DNA of 64,000 nucleotides from Thermothielavioides terrestris NRRL 8126 (taxonomy: Eukaryota > Ascomycota > Sordariomycetes > Sordariales > Chaetomiaceae). Position 1 is the stretch's first letter. Each line of letters begins with the position of its first letter. Shown in pieces: positions 45,397 to 56,613 of this stretch. The notes below the pieces were generated by a model, which was given only the letters and a program-made list of their open reading frames with translations, was not told where the DNA came from and searched no databases. Location: contig NC_016457.1 of the NCBI RefSeq assembly GCF_000226115.1, positions 558,001-622,000 of the forward strand. The letters run 5' to 3'. A program made the translations under genes and the position numbers.

Positions 45397-48300
45397 TCAC
45401 CTCTCCGCAGCCAGCTTCTTCCCACTGCTCCCGCCATTGCTCACGCCGCTGACACCGCCCTGGATCAGCGCGTCCAGCTCCCAGGGGTTGAGCGTGCTGC
45501 GCCGGCGCGAGGCGGTCCTGCTCACGCGCCGGTCCCGTTTGCGCGCCGCGGCTGGTGCCGGTGGAGCTGTGGGGGCTGTTGTAGCTGTTCCTGTTGGGGC
45601 TGTAGCTGTTGGAGCGGTACCTGTTGTGGCTACGGTTGTTGTAGCTGTGGTCGGCGGCGCCGTGACGGCAGCTGCTGTCGTTCTTGTTGATGTTTTTTGT
45701 CTTGCTGCTGCTGTTGTTGATGATGGCGGCGGTCTTGTTGATGATGTTGTTGTGGCGGATGCGGCGGCTTTCCTCAGCTCCGTCCTGCTGGGTTGTGCCC
45801 GCAGGTGTTGCTTTTGCGGTTGTGGTTGTGGCGGTTGTGGTTGTTTTTGTTGCTGACCGGGCGGGGAGAGGCCGAGTTCGTCCGCATCGGCGTCTGCGTC
45901 TGCGTCTGCACCTGCGTCTGCGCCGAGCTCTTCATCTCGAGCGGCGGTGGTGGCAGAACTCGGCGCGGCGTCCGACGCGGACGCAGCGGTCGACGCCGAA
46001 CCGGCGGCGCTGTCGCTCTCTGAGCGGGTGCTCGTGCCGCCGCCGCCACCACCACTACCACCACCGCCCGCATCAGCTTCGGCAGGGCAAGTGGCGGCGC
46101 TGCCGGCCGTGCCGCTGCCGCCGCCGCCGCCGCCCGTTCCCGGCGGCGGCAGGCTGACGACGCCCTTGCCGAGGCGGGCCGCCTTGAGCTTGGCGCGCAC
46201 GCGCGCGGCGTCGGCCTCGCGCTCCGAAGCGGCCAGCTTGGCGGCGATGGTGGCCATGTTCAGCGGGGACTGCTGCGGCGCCGGCAGCACGCCGTTGCCG
46301 CCGGGCCGGGGCATCGGCAGGCGCGAGTTGGCGCGTACCGGTGAGCGGCTGGGAGACTGTGCGGGCGCCGGCGCTTTCGGCGGCCGAGGGGCCTTCACGT
46401 TGTCCGTGATCACGTTCTTGGCGGCACCGGCAGACTTGGAGGAGCTGGCCGAGGCAGCGGACGCGGTTGACGCTGCTGACCTGGCGCGGGGCGTGGCCTT
46501 AGTTGGGTGGCTACCCTTCTCGTCCTTCCGCGTTTCTGTCCGGCCCCTGGTGATAGGAGGCTTGGTAGGTCGTGCCTTGGCGGGCGGCCTGGAGGCAGGA
46601 GCCTTGGTCTCTTCCCGATCCTTCTTTTGCGTAAGCTCCCGAGCAGTGGTCTCCTTCCTTACCGCCTCCTTCTTCTTGGGGGTCGGTGCTGGACGCTGCT
46701 CGGCCTTTGTCGCGGCCCTTGGCGGTTTTGTCGCGGGTTCGTCAGTTGCCTTGCTGAGCGGCATGTTCTCGACCGACGTATCCGGCGTGGAAACGACGGC
46801 CGATGCAGGCAGGGCAACGTTAGCCGCCTCCTCCGGTGGTACCGTTCGTAATGACAAGAGTGGCCTCTTCTGCGGCGGCTGCTGTGGTCTTTCCCCCTGA
46901 GAAGGCGGCGGCGGCGGCGGCGGCGGCATCGGCGCGTCTTCCCCAGCGACCTCCCGCGTCTTTTCTTGTGTGATGGTTGCAAAACCGACGGGCCGCTGTC
47001 CACGGTCCGGGCGCTCGCGTCGATTCCCTGCCGTGCTCGAATCGCGCAGCGGGCCCAGCTGCGGCGGCGGCGGTAAAGGCGGGGACGCGAACATGACCGA
47101 TTGTTGCAGAATCTCCACGTTCGGCTCCTCCACGTCAAGGTCGCAGACGTCCACATCGTCCACGTTGTGGTCGAACATGCTCGAAGCATCGCTGTAACCG
47201 TCGTCGAACTCGGGTTCCTGTACCAGGCCCAAATTCCCTTCGTCGCCGTCGTGCGGCACAACATCCGCTTCCTCCTCGTCCTCAAGCACGGCATCCAAAC
47301 GGAGGTCCAGTCCTTGGGACGTCTCCTCAACGTTCCTCACCCGCACCGGACTCAGCCGCAGGCCCATCTTCAGCTCTTCGACGTTCACCGGGCGGCCGCT
47401 GGCCTGCATCCGCTTGCGCCAGCCGTCGATCAGGTGGACGGCCTCCTTCCAGCGCGTCTCCATCTTCTCCCAGCCGTCGCGCAGCCTGTGGATCTCGTCC
47501 TCGCGGACGACGACCTCCTCGATGGGGACGAACGACGGGTTCGTGAGGATCGTGCGGAGATGCTCGAGCACGGCGTCGACCTCGAGCGACATGTCGGCCG
47601 GGTTGGCCGCCAGCGCCAGCGCGTGCCCGTCGCCCGCGCACCCGGTAGGGCCGCCCCCGTTGGTGACGTCCCAGCCGCTCATCTCCTTCAGCCGCTCGAT
47701 CGTCCGCCGCACCAGCTGCATCAGGCCCTCGTTCTCCTCGCTGAGGCCCTTGGCGAGCTCGGCGAGGAACGCGTTCGTCTCGGAGCGCAAGTCGTAGCCC
47801 TGGTCGGCGGCGCTGCCCGCGCTGACGGGCGGCGCCGCCTGCTCGGTCTCGGGCCCCATGCCGATGTCGCCCGTCACCGTGATGGTCGTGACGGCGGGGC
47901 TCTTGCCGACGCCCCTCGCCCTGCCCGCCTCGGTGACGGCCTTCTTCAGGCTCTCGATCTGGCGGTCCCGCTTGCGCACCTCGTTGGCGCACGAGGCTCT
48001 GGTCTGGGCCACGAGCGTCTTCGTGCGAGCGGCCTCCTCTTTCAGGCGGTGGATCGTCGCCTCGGCCGTCTTGAGGTGCGTCCGCAGCGCCGCCTCGGCG
48101 GCCTCGCTCAGGCCGGCCTTGCGCTGTGCCTCGGCGTGTTTCTCCTGCAGGCGTTGGATGTCGTTGGCCTGCCGTAGCGACTCGGCGCGGAGGGTCCGGA
48201 GGGTGGCCGAGAGCGACTCGCGGTGCTCGGCGTCGCGCTGCAGGGAACGGGTCAGCGAAACATGGGCCGGGGAAAAATCACAAAAAGAAGGAAAGGAAAA

Positions 48301-48510
48301 GGAGAAAGAGAAGAAGAGCCAGCTCACATCCCGCCGCAGAATGAGGTCATTGACGACGCCCATGATACGGCCCATGGTCTCGGCCACCTCGCCCTCGCTG
48401 TCGCCCGGATGGGCGAAGTCGATGTTGTGGCCATCGCGCAGCAGGCCCCGGGACAGCAGCTGGTTGTTGATGTACAGCGACGCCGTACGCAAGTTCTCGG
48501 ACTCAATCAT
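45397..48510 (-). CDS. tinA: SSX2IP/Msd1/TinA-like coiled-coil microtubule-anchoring protein
   Basis: The open frame is 1037 codons; a 90-nt in-frame intron (48327-48238, GTGAGC donor, CTGACC branch, CTGCAG acceptor) reduces it to about 1007 residues, joining LILRRD to RDAEHRE. The N-terminal domain (MIESENLRTASLYINNQLLS, then FAHPGDSEGEVAETMGRIMG) followed by a long coiled coil (LRTLRAESLRQANDIQRLQE through KKAVTEAGRA) is the ADIP arrangement shared by vertebrate SSX2IP, fission yeast Msd1 and Aspergillus TINA. These act at spindle pole bodies or centrosomes in microtubule anchoring; TINA was found as a NIMA interactor. The C-terminal half is disordered, basic and Pro/Ala/Ser-rich with Gly and Thr runs, and it produces long spurious antisense frames. 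The symbol is by family resemblance. Confidence 0.82.
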   Translation of the reverse strand: MIESENLRTASLYINNQLLSRGLLRDGHNIDFAHPGDSEGEVAETMGRIMGVVNDLILRRDVSWLFFSFSFSFPSFCDFSPAHVSLTRSLQRDAEHRESLSATLRTLRAESLRQANDIQRLQEKHAEAQRKAGLSEAAEAALRTHLKTAEATIHRLKEEAARTKTLVAQTRASCANEVRKRDRQIESLKKAVTEAGRARGVGKSPAVTTITVTGDIGMGPETEQAAPPVSAGSAADQGYDLRSETNAFLAELAKGLSEENEGLMQLVRRTIERLKEMSGWDVTNGGGPTGCAGDGHALALAANPADMSLEVDAVLEHLRTILTNPSFVPIEEVVVREDEIHRLRDGWEKMETRWKEAVHLIDGWRKRMQASGRPVNVEELKMGLRLSPVRVRNVEETSQGLDLRLDAVLEDEEEADVVPHDGDEGNLGLVQEPEFDDGYSDASSMFDHNVDDVDVCDLDVEEPNVEILQQSVMFASPPLPPPPQLGPLRDSSTAGNRRERPDRGQRPVGFATITQEKTREVAGEDAPMPPPPPPPPSQGERPQQPPQKRPLLSLRTVPPEEAANVALPASAVVSTPDTSVENMPLSKATDEPATKPPRAATKAEQRPAPTPKKKEAVRKETTARELTQKKDREETKAPASRPPAKARPTKPPITRGRTETRKDEKGSHPTKATPRARSAASTASAASASSSKSAGAAKNVITDNVKAPRPPKAPAPAQSPSRSPVRANSRLPMPRPGGNGVLPAPQQSPLNMATIAAKLAASEREADAARVRAKLKAARLGKGVVSLPPPGTGGGGGGSGTAGSAATCPAEADAGGGGSGGGGGGTSTRSESDSAAGSASTAASASDAAPSSATTAARDEELGADAGADADADADADELGLSPPGQQQKQPQPPQPQPQKQHLRAQPSRTELRKAAASATTTSSTRPPPSSTTAAARQKTSTRTTAAAVTAPPTTATTTVATTGTAPTATAPTGTATTAPTAPPAPAAARKRDRRVSRTASRRRSTLNPWELDALIQGGVSGVSNGGSSGKKLAAER

Positions 48511-49608
48511 CGCGGCCGACGTCGGGTCTTCATCAGTTCCGCCTGGGGTTAACTACTATTACCCGTAATTTCTCGAGCGTCGAATTCGAACCAAACAAAT
48601 GTTCAATTCTTGCGTTTGAGGGAGGAAACTGCCGGGGGCTCGAGAGGAGAGAAAAACGCAGAAAAGTTCGCGTTCAGGGTCGACCCTGTCTGCTCGTTTC
48701 CGCACCACCCAGGAAAAAAATCAGCAATGGATGCTGGAGATTGTCTCTTCCCAATCTCGGTCATGTCATTGCGGGTGCGACCGAGGAGCTTGGGCTCAAT
48801 GCAACGCCAGCGCAATCTCCAATTCCAAACCGAGGCCAAGCCCTGTTTATTTGGCGGGGCGTTGCCGTGGCAGCCGGACTCCATTGGCATGGATCAGCAC
48901 TCCACACAGTTCACTAGTATAGTCCACTGGACCCTAACCCTTCCCGCGCGCCAACCCCTTCTTGTGAGCGCCGTCTTTGCGGAAACGCTTGCACATTCAG
49001 GACGCAGATCCATATTTTAAAAGACACAGAGCTGTACCGGATTGGTCCCGCTGGTGCGGAACTGCCTGTTGTTTGCAGTAGTCTGGCATGCTATCCACGG
49101 GCTACGCAGTACTGGAAGCTTCCGGCCACGGATGAACCCCCTTCCCTCCACCCTCCTTGGCGGCGCCGGGCCACGGTCCCTCGTGATCTTCCATGGCCCG
49201 CCAATCTCCAAGACTAATCTCAGAACAGCAGCCTCTCTCTCATCCACGAACGTCACTGCCGGGTGTATTAACCTGCACATCATGTGTCAGCCTCCGACGA
49301 CACCAACTCCGCTTGCGAGACAGTGCTAGCTATTGCAAAACACACATCAGACAGTTTGAGAAGATTGATGAAGTGCGGTTTTTGTCATCCTGCATCCTTC
49401 GTCGCAGGGAGGGACAGACCCTCCAAGCAACGAGCGGCATGGTCTGATGGCCCCCGCATGCGTCATCATGATGTGGCTGGCTGGACAGAAGTGACAAAAG
49501 AAGGCTGCTCACCGTTCTGGATGTTGTTGTTGAGCGTCGCAAGCCACGCTGGGATTTCCAGCTAACGAGCATCTTTGCGGACTTTGGTAGTGGTGATGAT
49601 GACACGCC
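48511..49608. other. Intergenic region, no supported gene
   Basis: This is the promoter of the tinA-like gene and the 3' flank of rrp7. No convincing frame or repeat was seen. Confidence 0.5.
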
Positions 49609-50589
49609 TCACGCCTCGGGGACAAACTTGCCCTTCTTCTCCCGCATAGCCTCCAGCTTCCTGCGGTCCTCGTCGAACCGCTTGAGCAGCTCGGCCTGCT
49701 CGGCCTTCTTCCGCTCGCGCAACTGGAAGCGGTAGAAGTTGGTGAGCTCCTCCTTCTTCTTCTCCTGCTTCTCCAGCATCCGCCGCTTGGCCTCCTCCGC
49801 CTCGGTGCGACTAGCCGGCGCGGACCGGCCGCCCCGCGTAACGGTGACGAAGCCGTCCTCATCCGGCTCGTTCCGCAGCCGCTTGGCGATCTCGGCCGCC
49901 TCCTGCTCGCGCCGGGCAAACAGCGCCGAGAAGGCGTCGACCGACGCCTGGAGCGCCTGCCTGTCGGGGTACGAGAGCCGGTTGTGCGCCTTGAGCCAGG
50001 CCGGGCCCAGCGGCGGGACCTTGCCCTCGGGCAGATCGTCGCTGCCGGGCCAGGCCGGGTACTTCTTGGTCTTGTGCGCCTTGCCGATCGCCTTCAGCAC
50101 CTGCTGCACGCTCTTCTCGTCGGCCAGCAGCACCACCGCCGTGCTGCCGCTCCTCCGCAGCGGCCGGGTCCAGGTGCTCGGCAGGCGCACCGCGGCCTCC
50201 TCGCGCGCCCGCTCGGCTTCGTCGTCCTCGCGCTTGCGCTTCCTGCCGTGGGCCTGCAGCAGCCGGGCGGCGTGCGCGGGCTGGGCGACGTCGATGAGGG
50301 ACTGCGACTGCGACTGCGAATGGGCCTCCTTGCTCTCGTCCTCGAAGGTGGCGCTCTCGAAGCGGCCGGCGCCGACCAGCGACGCAAACAGCGCGCGGAG
50401 ATGCGCCTCGGTGCTGTCGACGGGCACGTTGGTCACGAACAGGCTGCGCGAGTCCGTCGGCGTCGGGATCTTGGGCGTGTGGCGCCGCACGTAGAGGTAG
50501 TGGACTGCATTTTTCGGAAAGGAGGGTAATGGCGGGATGGAGACGGGGAGGACGGAGAAGTCCCCGATTGTTGCGGGACTCGAAGCCAT
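49609..50589 (-). CDS. rrp7: Ribosomal RNA processing protein Rrp7
   Basis: The intronless frame encodes 326 residues from ATG 50589; an upstream in-frame ATG at 50700 adds 37 residues without family character. The N-terminal region reads FSVLPVSIPPLPSFPKNAVH and YLYVRRHTPKIPT, followed by an RRM-like domain (RSLFVTNVPVDSTEAHLRAL) interrupted by a charged KRKREDDEAERAREE insert. The C-terminal Rrp7 domain is clear: DEDGFVTVTRGG, then NFYRFQLRERKKAEQAELLK and RFDEDRRKLEAMREKKGKF. Rrp7 with the UTP-C complex functions in nucleolar 18S rRNA maturation and small-subunit assembly. The start was chosen because the conserved text begins shortly after it. Confidence 0.92.
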   Translation of the reverse strand: MASSPATIGDFSVLPVSIPPLPSFPKNAVHYLYVRRHTPKIPTPTDSRSLFVTNVPVDSTEAHLRALFASLVGAGRFESATFEDESKEAHSQSQSQSLIDVAQPAHAARLLQAHGRKRKREDDEAERAREEAAVRLPSTWTRPLRRSGSTAVVLLADEKSVQQVLKAIGKAHKTKKYPAWPGSDDLPEGKVPPLGPAWLKAHNRLSYPDRQALQASVDAFSALFARREQEAAEIAKRLRNEPDEDGFVTVTRGGRSAPASRTEAEEAKRRMLEKQEKKKEELTNFYRFQLRERKKAEQAELLKRFDEDRRKLEAMREKKGKFVPEA

Positions 50590-52190
50590 CTCGGACAGGT
50601 TGCGAGTTGAAACCCGGAGCCAGATGCTTTGGCTGTTGTCCTCCAGGCGAGAAAATTCGGGCCCCACTCCGCATCTCCATTCAGATCTTATCGCATCCAT
50701 CCATTGGCCAGCTTTTTGATAAGCCTTCTTTCAAGAGCCCGGGCTCAGGGAGGAGTTCATTTGCTTCAACTGTCCCCCCCCAACGTGATCTCTCCATTTG
50801 CGCCAGTGCTCGTATTCCCTTCTCTGTCGGTGAACGTTTTACCTCTAGGTAGGCATATGCATACGATGGATCTCCCCTACGACATGTTCAACGTTCATTT
50901 GTACTCGTATTCTATATTCCCATGGCGGGGGCAGCTAACTAGGTAATCGACCCGTTGGACGATGAGTGCTCAAGAAAATCATATGTTCTCTCACTGTCCC
51001 CGCCCCGTTAGAGAAGCAGCATTGGAGTCGGACTACGTCAAGACAGCACAACCTTACCCGCTCGCCGGCTGCGTCTTCTCTCCTTCTCGGCCGCTAGGCT
51101 TTGGAAGTCTAGACTCTGGGCTGAACGAAGAGCAAATTCCAAGCCGCCCGGCCTCCCTCGAACTCCGGTCCTCGACCGCCTTCATCACCTCCACTCTCTC
51201 ATGTACCTCTTCGTCTGCACAGACATCCTCTTCTACCAATCATCGCGCCCGCCATTCCCCTCAGCCTCCCGGCGCAGGCCATCGTGCCGACGGGCTGCCG
51301 TTACTGGGTGATATCGGCGGCACGGACGTGGGCAACGCAATGAGGCTCTGTGAAACCTTGCCATCTTGATCGGCCTGCTGATCTCGCCTATTATTGGGCG
51401 GGGGCATGCATGAAGCTGCGGGCTTTACTCTAGTGTAGATGCAGTTGGATCCTGGTCAACGAGAAGGAGACGGCCCGATGGCTCGCCGAAGGCCGGCGAG
51501 AAAACCGCGGGTGTAACGGGGCGGGATGGCGCGGGCGCGGCTCGCGACCTACACTACGGGAGCCGAGCGGCGAGTTGCAGCGCAGAGCCTCAACACGAGA
51601 AAGCGGAAGGAGGGGTTAGGGAAGTGGGGGACAGACAGACCTGCAGCCTTGCGTACACCGAACCCGCGCCGGAAACGCTGCCGGTGCAGCAACACCGTGT
51701 CCGTGCGTGGCTGCAACGTAGTGTATGCGTGGCGTCACTAGGTAGTCATCAAATCCGCTGTGGTGCGAGTCGGCATGCGGGCGCCCGGCTGCAGGGCAGT
51801 CGCCTTGCTCGTGAATTGCCTGCAGCATTTCATTCGACGCTGTTCCAGGTTTGCCTGCGTTTTGTGACGAGTAACACGATAAAACACAAGGGTGCTCCTC
51901 GGCCGTTCGGCGCTCCGATTGCTCCATTAGGCGCTACACTGGTCACTAACCCTACGATACTACGCTGGTCATGGCGGAGCTGGGAAGACAGCCCAGCCGG
52001 GCATGGGGCGAAAACGAGGCTCTATGGCATTGCCTACGGCCTGTCGACCACGGTCTCCGCACTCAGCGGCACCGCCGACGGCATCGCGGCCGGGTTACAT
52101 GAACGCCGGCCCTGCTGCGGAATTACCAAGTAGGTACCCAATGGGGTTTTGTATTTTCCGCAACAGGCCGACCTGCGCAAGCCTCCCTGT
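50590..52190. other. Intergenic region, no supported gene
   Basis: This holds the rrp7 promoter and the 3' flank of the MOSC-reductase gene. Frames up to about 170 codons occur but show no domain or codon character of a gene. Confidence 0.5.
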
Positions 52191-54069
52191 TCAGATCTCA
52201 ATCGTGATGCGTCCGATCCCCCGACTGACACACGCCAGCATGGACGTGGCCTTCTCCTCTTCCCTCAATGCCGTGCCCCGGTGGTCGATGCGGCCTTCCT
52301 TGAGGCTAACCCGGCACGTACCACAGTTGCCGACGCAGCAGCTCGAATCGACCCCGCCAAACTCTCTCTCTAGGCACTCGAGCAGCGTCTCCTCCTCGCC
52401 CACTTTGATAGTCCTGCCACCCTTGTTCGCCACGACCACCTCGAACGGTTCCCCCGAGACGTCCGCCTCGAAGGCCTCGAAGTGCACTTCCGTCTCGGGA
52501 ATGCCACGGGCCGAGACTTCCCTGGCAGCCTCGTCCATGAGCCGCTTTGGCCCGCAGAAGTACAGCCGCGAATTCCACAGCATCTTATCGAGGATGCTGC
52601 GAATGTCGAGCCGCTGGCCCGCAGCCTTGTCGTAGATGACCACGGCGTCGCCCAGCGCGGCGAGGCGCTCCCGAAACGGCACATCCTCCGCCGAGCGCAC
52701 CGCATAATGCAGTTCAACGCTGTAGTGGATCTTTTTGAAGTCCTCCACCATCCCCAGGAACGCGGTGATCCCCACCCCGCCGGCGACGAAGATATGATGA
52801 CTCGCCGCGCTCGCCGCGGGTGCCGGCGGCGTGATGGCGCCCACCTGCAGAGTGTGCCCGACGTGGACCTTTTCGTGCAGGTACCGCGATCCGCCGCGGC
52901 TCTGCTCCTGGAGCGCCGCGCCGAGCCGGAACCGGTTCCGATCGCCGTCCACGACCGAGTACGCCCTGACCAGTCCGTTCCCCAGCCGGATCTTGGCGTG
53001 CGCCCCGGCCCGAAGGGACACCTCCTCCCCCTCGCTCTCCACCAGCGGCTCGACCGCCTCCAGCACAAACGCCACAATCCGCCCCGTCTCCCGCCGCCGC
53101 TCCACCACCCGAAACTCCCTCCACCGCTGCCTCTCTTCCCCGCCATCCTTCCCCTGTGCTGCCGCGGCGGCGGCCGCCGCCTTCCTCCTCCTTGCCCTCT
53201 GCCTCAGCACCCGCGCGCGGAACGCATCTCTGCACTCGGCGCCGAACTCGGCGATCCCCGCCAGCTCGGCGTTCATGGCCTCGTCCGCGGTGTTGCGGTG
53301 CAGGTACTCCTGCACGCGCGCGACCGTCCAGGCCGGGTGCGGCCGCGCCACCAGCCGGATCGTGTCGCCCGCCTGGATCGTGCCGGGCCGCAGCACCCGC
53401 AGGTACCAGCCCGTGCGGCTGGTGCGCCACGTCTGCGGCGCGAAGTTCTTGAGCTGGAACCGGTGGTTGAGCTTGAAGCACGGCTGCCGCGGCAGGCTGA
53501 CCTGCAGCAGGACGGAGCTGGCGTCGTCGCCGCCCTTGTCGTCGTTGTCGTCCTTGGCTGGGTCGCCGTTGGCGGCGGGGGTTGCCGAGGTGGGAGCCGG
53601 GCTGCGGCTGATGGACACGATGTCGCCTATGCAGAGGTTGCGCTCGTTGAGGTGGGCGGTGACCAGGTTCTCGCCGAAGGCGCCTGGCTGGAAGACGGCC
53701 GCGGCCGAGGGATATTCAGCGCGCCAGGTCGAGTAGTGGGAGGAGCAGTCTGGACGTGAACCGTGAGTCAGTTACATGGCGTGGATTGCGTATAGGCTGG
53801 TTGATGATGCCCGGCGAGTGGAACTTACATCCGTGAATGGCTTTGTCGAGGCCACCGTGAAAGGTAGGGTCGTGCTCGTCGCCTTCGAGGCCCAGCTCTG
53901 TCACGCGCACCGGCCCGTGGCGCACCGTCTTGTCGATGCCCGACTGTACCGTAAGGCCGCGCAGGGGCTTCATGGTGCCCGTGCGGACCTCAAGGATCGT
54001 GTCGCTCGTGAAGGGAGCATACAGGTCGACTTCGGGATGGTCCGGCTCATTTGGTACTCGGTAAGCCAT
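52191..54069 (-). CDS. MOSC - flavin reductase - [2Fe-2S] ferredoxin fusion protein
   Basis: The model is join(54069-53829, 53749-52191), 599 residues; the 79-nt intron restores the MOSC motif HG-YCSSHYSTWRAEY. Domains in order are: MOSC (about 1-200: GIDKTVRHGPVRVTELGLEG, DPTFHGGLDKAIHGY, FGENLVTAHLNERNLCIGDI, then RQPCFKLNHRF), a 3-alpha-like segment (WYLRVLRPGTIQAGDTIRLV), a ferredoxin-NADP(H) reductase module (IRLGNGLVRAYSVVDGDRN, HHIFVAGGVGITAFLGMVED, LYFCGP), and a plant-type ferredoxin with CCVGNCGTC and a distal MLAC giving the four [2Fe-2S] cysteines. MOSC modules act on molybdenum-cofactor or N-hydroxylated substrates; the reductase and ferredoxin would supply electrons from NAD(P)H within the same chain. 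The physiological substrate is unknown. A Lys/Arg/Ala run near residue 240 is low complexity. Confidence 0.88.
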
Positions 54070-56613
54070 GTTGGCGGCGAAACAATATGTCGTCAAGATA
54101 GAATGTGGGAAAAGAAATGATATTGAGACAATTTCGAAAAGAAACAGAAATATCAATAGTTGGCTGTCCCCCGAGCTTCGCTGTACATAACTGCTGTTCA
54201 CAACTCATGGGATCAACTTCGAGTCTGGCTCGGGTTTTTGCGGGGTAAGATGAAAAAGAGGTCTCCGCTTCTGTTTCGGGAGAGAGAAGCGCAGGACAGG
54301 TAGATGCCGGCAAACTCGAGTTCATCTGACTAATCAAGCAGAGTTTTGCTTTCTGGTGGCTTTTTCTGCGAGTTATACGGAATAGCTGATGCGGAATTGT
54401 AAATTGATGATGCGCCCTTCGATTGATGGTCGATGTTCTGACACTGAATAAGAGCCATGGTCATCGCTGTTAATGGTGCCGTAACTGAGACCCATGCGGC
54501 CGCAGTTGCTTGGGAGACCGCGGGGACGAAGAAGCTGTTTCAACTTTCAAGGGGTAAAAACAAACGCAAGGAGAGAACCATCCAGAGTCTCGCGCGTGGA
54601 TTTGACGCCAGACACGGGCTTGTTTACCGGTGAATCTTGAATAACTTCCCTGCAGCAACTCGGAGCGCCCCCGGCGGCAGAATGGGGTGAAAGAGGCGGA
54701 GTGAGTTGCGCTGCGGCGGGCTCGACGCCAAATAAACATGACTGCGGATCTCTCTTGTTCCTGGTTTCGATAGGCTGGTTAACGGCTGGGAGCCGCCAGC
54801 TTCGGATGTGGAAGCGCCCCACCTTGGGTGTTGGTGTAGCGCCGGTCCGTGTTTGCAAGTTACCCCCAGTGCTGTGAAGAACTGTCGACGCTTCTTCAGA
54901 GGGAGCACCATGGGTCCCTCAGGCAATTCTCGGCTTCGAGAAAGGAGCCATGGCTCTTGGCCCACAAAGTGCTAATTGGCGGGGTAGAGGGGGCTCGTTT
55001 GTCACATGCTGAGGACTCGTGCCACCTTCTTCCCTTTCACTACCTAGGTAGGTACCTAGTTAAGAGCTGACCAGAAAGTGTCTGCAGAGAGGATACCTGA
55101 ACAGAAGCAGGTTACCTCCGTCGGTAAGATAGGTGGGGCTTGAGGGAGATGATCCAGTTCAAGACACTGAGCAGAGGCTCGTGACTAACACCGCATGCTG
55201 GTCACCGGAGCACATTCCGACAGCGAAGCGTGCGGGGGCTGAGGGGAGAAGCGCAGAGCCGCATGGTCTAGGTTCCGGGTGGGCGAGGTGGCGTTACACT
55301 CTTGCGTACTTGGTAAATTTGCTTTCTGACAGCCTCGTCTCCATCAATGGTGGGGAAAACAAGCCTCATAGATTAGGTATGGAGCGGGGTTCTGACTGGT
55401 GTTGCGCTATGCACGGCCGTACAATGATTGCTCGTGCTACTGTGACGGAGCATGTTGGTAAATACCTAGGTAGGTGAGACATCAAATGGAGTCAGTTTCA
55501 AAAACGTGATGCTGGCACGCCGTTGGACCAACGACCCGGCGATTCATTGACTACGGTATGTTGGTGTGAAGGCTGCGAGCGAGCCCAAATGGGTGAGCGA
55601 GCAGGACCTCCTCCGCCGGCGCATTGAGTCGGGCTCTGAGGCTCAAAATGGAGTGGGCCCCCCCAACCCCCCACCAACTGAGCCAGGTTCTTTGCTGTTA
55701 TTTGATTGGTTGGACAGCTGCCACACTCCATATGCAGCAGTGTAGTACCGCAGTAAACAAATGGGGCTTAATAGTGTAGTGTACACATACCAAGGATCTG
55801 AAACAGGCCCGTGCCCGTACTGTACCAATCACGGAGGAACCTCCATGGAGGATCTTGTCACTTGAGCCTCATTTCCCCATGGATCCCCCGTTCTTCCGTA
55901 CATACATGATGCCAGGGCGGATATGCGTCTGCCTAGGTGCCTATTCCCGGAATGGTCTAGATTGGCCCGCATGTGCTGTACTTCGCAGAGCCTCACACTC
56001 CGTGTCGGCAGTCAACTCGGGAGTATGGAGGTCGGGCGGCGTGTCTCGCACAACCCCCAATTTGTTCGGCCTTGCTTCGCTAGACCCATTGTCTCGGTCA
56101 CACTACCTATGGAAACGACTGATCAAAGAGCTTTTGCGCTCTCGACGAAGCCGTCGCCAACAAATGCCAAACTGGGAAAGAGCAATGGCGGTCGATGTGG
56201 GACCAGCGCCGTCTCAATGGGAACCTAGGAAGGCTGCTGTCACCCGGCCCATGCTGGCGGGCACGAAGCACACGGCACGCAGCATGCGGGCAGCCTTGTC
56301 CCACAGGTCGTCCCTACCTTAGTCTGCCAGTACAAGTATAACTTGGAGGGCCGTCCATGACGTGCTCCATTCTTCGCTTGGGCAAGAAGCCCCGGCGTTC
56401 CCTGGCTCGTTTCCACTCTCTTCAGGGCCGCCCGCTCACACTGTCTCCGTCGTTGTTGCCTACCTAAGGTACCTCTACCTACCGACCTGCGTGCCTACCT
56501 TACGGTCCTTTCCCGCCAGTCATTGCTGGTTTCCTGACCGACCGTCTCTCTCTCTCTCCGAAAGGGCAGCCTTGAAGGGGTCGAGCGTATCCTCTTGAGT
56601 GCTCTCTTGAGCC
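54070..56613. other. Intergenic region, no supported gene
   Basis: This is a divergent interval between the MOSC-reductase and F-box genes. It contains palindromic CCTAGGTAGGTACCTA-type words near 55040-55060 and 55465-55475, and TACCTAAGGTACC words near 56460. No supported gene was found. Confidence 0.5.

Noticed and set aside
45947..48177. Plus-strand frames of 317 and 358 codons across the TinA-like gene
   Set aside because: They are antisense to the low-complexity and coiled-coil coding sequence and have no domain.
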